Assembly: GCA_002067565.1 (NCBI GenBank)
Contig: MVQZ01000310.1
Coordinates: forward strand, 1 to 5,894
DNA length: 5,894 nucleotides
Source: Methanobacterium sp. PtaU1.Bin242
GTDB taxonomy: Archaea; Methanobacteriota; Methanobacteria; Methanobacteriales; Methanobacteriaceae
Direction of reading: 5' to 3'
The notes below the pieces were generated by a model. It was not told where the DNA came from. It was given only the letters and a program-made list of their open reading frames with translations, and made no database searches. Both the position numbers and the translations under genes were made by a program. Shown in pieces: positions 4,746 to 5,894 of the stretch (the stretch's first letter is position 1; each line of letters begins with the position of its first letter).

Positions 4746-4901
4746 TAATATTTATTTTGAGTGAACAGTTCCAATTTTCACTAAAAAATCTATTTTTGAT
4801 AAAAAAACCTCAAATAAAGGGGGATTAATTACTAAAAAAACCTTTTTACAGGAGAAAAAGATAAAATGAAAAATTATAAATTAACAGGGGTTGAATAAGC
4901 C
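4746..4901 (+). promoter_or_regulatory. Promoter and leader of the SBBP gene, with a possible 10-aa leader peptide
   Basis: A TATA-like aatatttatttt near 4746-4757 would give a leader of about 125 bases. In it, cttttt (4842-4847) pairs with aaaaag (4855-4860), placing a Shine-Dalgarno-like ggag (4851-4854) in the loop. An ATG at 4866 opens a ten-codon frame, MKNYKLTGVE, ending with TAA at 4896-4898, three bases before the main ATG 4902. The Shine-Dalgarno of the main gene (ggggttga, 4887-4894) lies inside this mini-frame. This allows translational coupling, but the short frame may be chance. Confidence 0.35.
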
Positions 4902-5894
4902 ATGAACACCAAAACACCTGTTATATTAGTTTTAACTTTGGTTTTTGCGTTGATTGCTTGTGGAGCAGCATCCGCAGCCGACACCAACGTCAGTGTGGCT
5001 GATGTTCAGGTGCCATTTGTTGAAAATCAGGGCCAGACTGACTCCTCAGTAAACTACTATGCCGACACTTATTATGGAACGGCGTATATAACGGAAGATG
5101 GAATAACACACTCGGTTACCATGGACAACACCGCCAGCGTGGCACTGCAGGAACAATTCCTGGATGAAAACAGCCAGCCAGTAGCAACCAATCCCTCAGG
5201 TGAAGAACAATCCCAGACACAGGTGAACTACTTCATCGGCAACGACCAGAGACAGTGGCAGACCAACCTCTCCACCTACAATCAGGTCAACTTTGGAGAA
5301 CTCTACCCCGGAATCACCGTAAAAGCCAGGGCACTTGGAGGTAACGTAGAAAAATTATTCTACATACAACCAGGTAGTAATGTAGACGATATTTTAGTAC
5401 AGATACTCGGGGCCAACAGCCTGGAAATCCTGGAAGACGGCACCCTGGCTATCAAAACCGACGCCGGTATAATCTACATGGCTGCACCCAAAGCATACCA
5501 AGGCTATGAGTCAGTGAATGTGGCCTACCGACTCCTCACGAATAACACCTACGGATTCACTGCAGGAAATTATGACTACAGTAAAGAATTGATCATAGAT
5601 CCTACCTTAGAATACAGCACGTATCTGGGAGGAAGTGGCAATACTGATTATGGGTATGGTATTGCAATAGATAGCTCAAATAATGTATATATCACAGGGT
5701 ACACGAATTCTGCAAACTTCCCCACCACCACAGGAGTATTCCAAACAAATAACTCCGGCGGAACTGATGTCTTTGTGACCAAACTGAACCCATCAGGAAC
5801 CGGTCTAATATACAGCACCTACCTCGGAGGAAGTAGCAACGAAAACGCATGGAGTATTGCAGTAGACAGCAGTGGTAACGCCTATGTCACCGGT
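4902..5894 (+). CDS. Secreted SBBP-repeat beta-propeller surface protein, N-terminal part (3' truncated by window)
   Basis: 331 codons are present and the frame is still open at the window end. Residues 1-26 are a signal peptide: MNTK, a hydrophobic core (PVILVLTLVFALIA), then CGAASAAD with a likely cleavage after Ala25 or Ala26. A lipobox-like L-I-A-C at 17-20 makes lipidation a second possibility. Residues about 30-235 form the N-terminal beta domain that precedes SBBP repeats, recognised by VPFVENQGQ, NYFIGND, LYPGITV and the LIIDP end. SBBP repeats follow, the first at Tyr238 (YSTYLGGSGNTDYGYGIAID, then VYITGYTNSANFPTT and VFVTKLNPSG) and the second at Tyr304, a 66-residue period. These beta-propeller blades occur in large cell-surface proteins, presumably for adhesion or matrix contact. 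Start 4902 is chosen for the signal peptide and the upstream ggggttga. The GC-richer codon use matches the CARDB gene at the window start, suggesting both belong to the same adhesin class. Confidence 0.93.
   Translation, partial: MNTKTPVILVLTLVFALIACGAASAADTNVSVADVQVPFVENQGQTDSSVNYYADTYYGTAYITEDGITHSVTMDNTASVALQEQFLDENSQPVATNPSGEEQSQTQVNYFIGNDQRQWQTNLSTYNQVNFGELYPGITVKARALGGNVEKLFYIQPGSNVDDILVQILGANSLEILEDGTLAIKTDAGIIYMAAPKAYQGYESVNVAYRLLTNNTYGFTAGNYDYSKELIIDPTLEYSTYLGGSGNTDYGYGIAIDSSNNVYITGYTNSANFPTTTGVFQTNNSGGTDVFVTKLNPSGTGLIYSTYLGGSSNENAWSIAVDSSGNAYVTG

Larger units (their letters stand above)
4128..4901. other. Long gene-free AT-rich region before the SBBP gene
   Basis: I find no convincing protein or RNA gene in these 774 bases. 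Visible items are a 13-bp direct repeat around a palindrome (4133-4173), a TATA-like tttaaatat (4169-4177), a GC-richer patch (4212-4222, gagagcggcg), a T7 run at 4466-4472 behind a TATA-like gaatatata, a composite hairpin (4566-4596), two taaaaaaacct copies (4800-4810, 4833-4843), and the leader of the SBBP gene. A weak open stretch from TTG 4600 to TAG 4740 has no ribosome binding site. Its length could reflect a long regulated leader or remains of lost genes. Confidence 0.6.

Noticed and set aside
1..5894. CRISPR array, tRNA or rRNA genes
   Set aside because: I saw no regularly spaced 25-40 base repeats with unique spacers, no tRNA cloverleaf motifs and no rRNA signature sequences on either strand.

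Overview
The window looks archaeal, most likely a Methanobacteriales methanogen of the Methanobacterium type. The chromosome is AT-rich, TATA boxes lie upstream of genes, and Shine-Dalgarno sites read GGTGAT. Two secreted adhesin-like proteins of the CARDB and SBBP kind frame a set of small accessory genes. The lineage call is an inference from these traits; there is no rRNA or other phylogenetic marker here.

Layout: 1-404 is the 3' end of a CARDB-repeat surface protein, closed by a hairpin plus T-tract. From 405 to 1047, on the minus strand, lie remains of a toxin-antitoxin neighbourhood: a HicA mRNA interferase in three reading frames (553-772), a short coding tail overlapping its start (772-825), and a 61-residue coiled-coil protein interrupted at a T6 run (861-1047). 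A divergent AT-rich promoter region then leads to an intact 97-aa orphan gene (1117-1410). Next come an apparently intact AbrB/VapB-type antitoxin and PIN-domain toxin pair (1608-1862, 1917-2294) with a perfect inverted repeat as likely operator, and an intact STAS-like (DUF4325-type) small protein (2493-2819).

From 2803 to 4127 decay resumes: a minus-strand ParB-like remnant (2803-3055), a 347-base gap with a near-palindrome and helically phased repeats, and a RhuM-family gene (3403-4127) with a large internal deletion and two frameshifts. A gene-free stretch (4128-4901) with several hairpins leads to the promoter, possible leader peptide and 5' end of a secreted SBBP beta-propeller protein (4902 to the window end).

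Taken together, the two adhesin genes bracket an accessory island of toxin-antitoxin and mobile-type genes in different stages of decay. The VapBC pair, the STAS-like protein and the 97-aa orphan are the intact members. I see no convincing new multi-gene system. The most interesting items are the ParB-like remnant beside a parS-like palindrome, the phased TGTAAAGG repeats, the possible shift site in the coiled-coil gene, and the leader-peptide arrangement before the SBBP gene.
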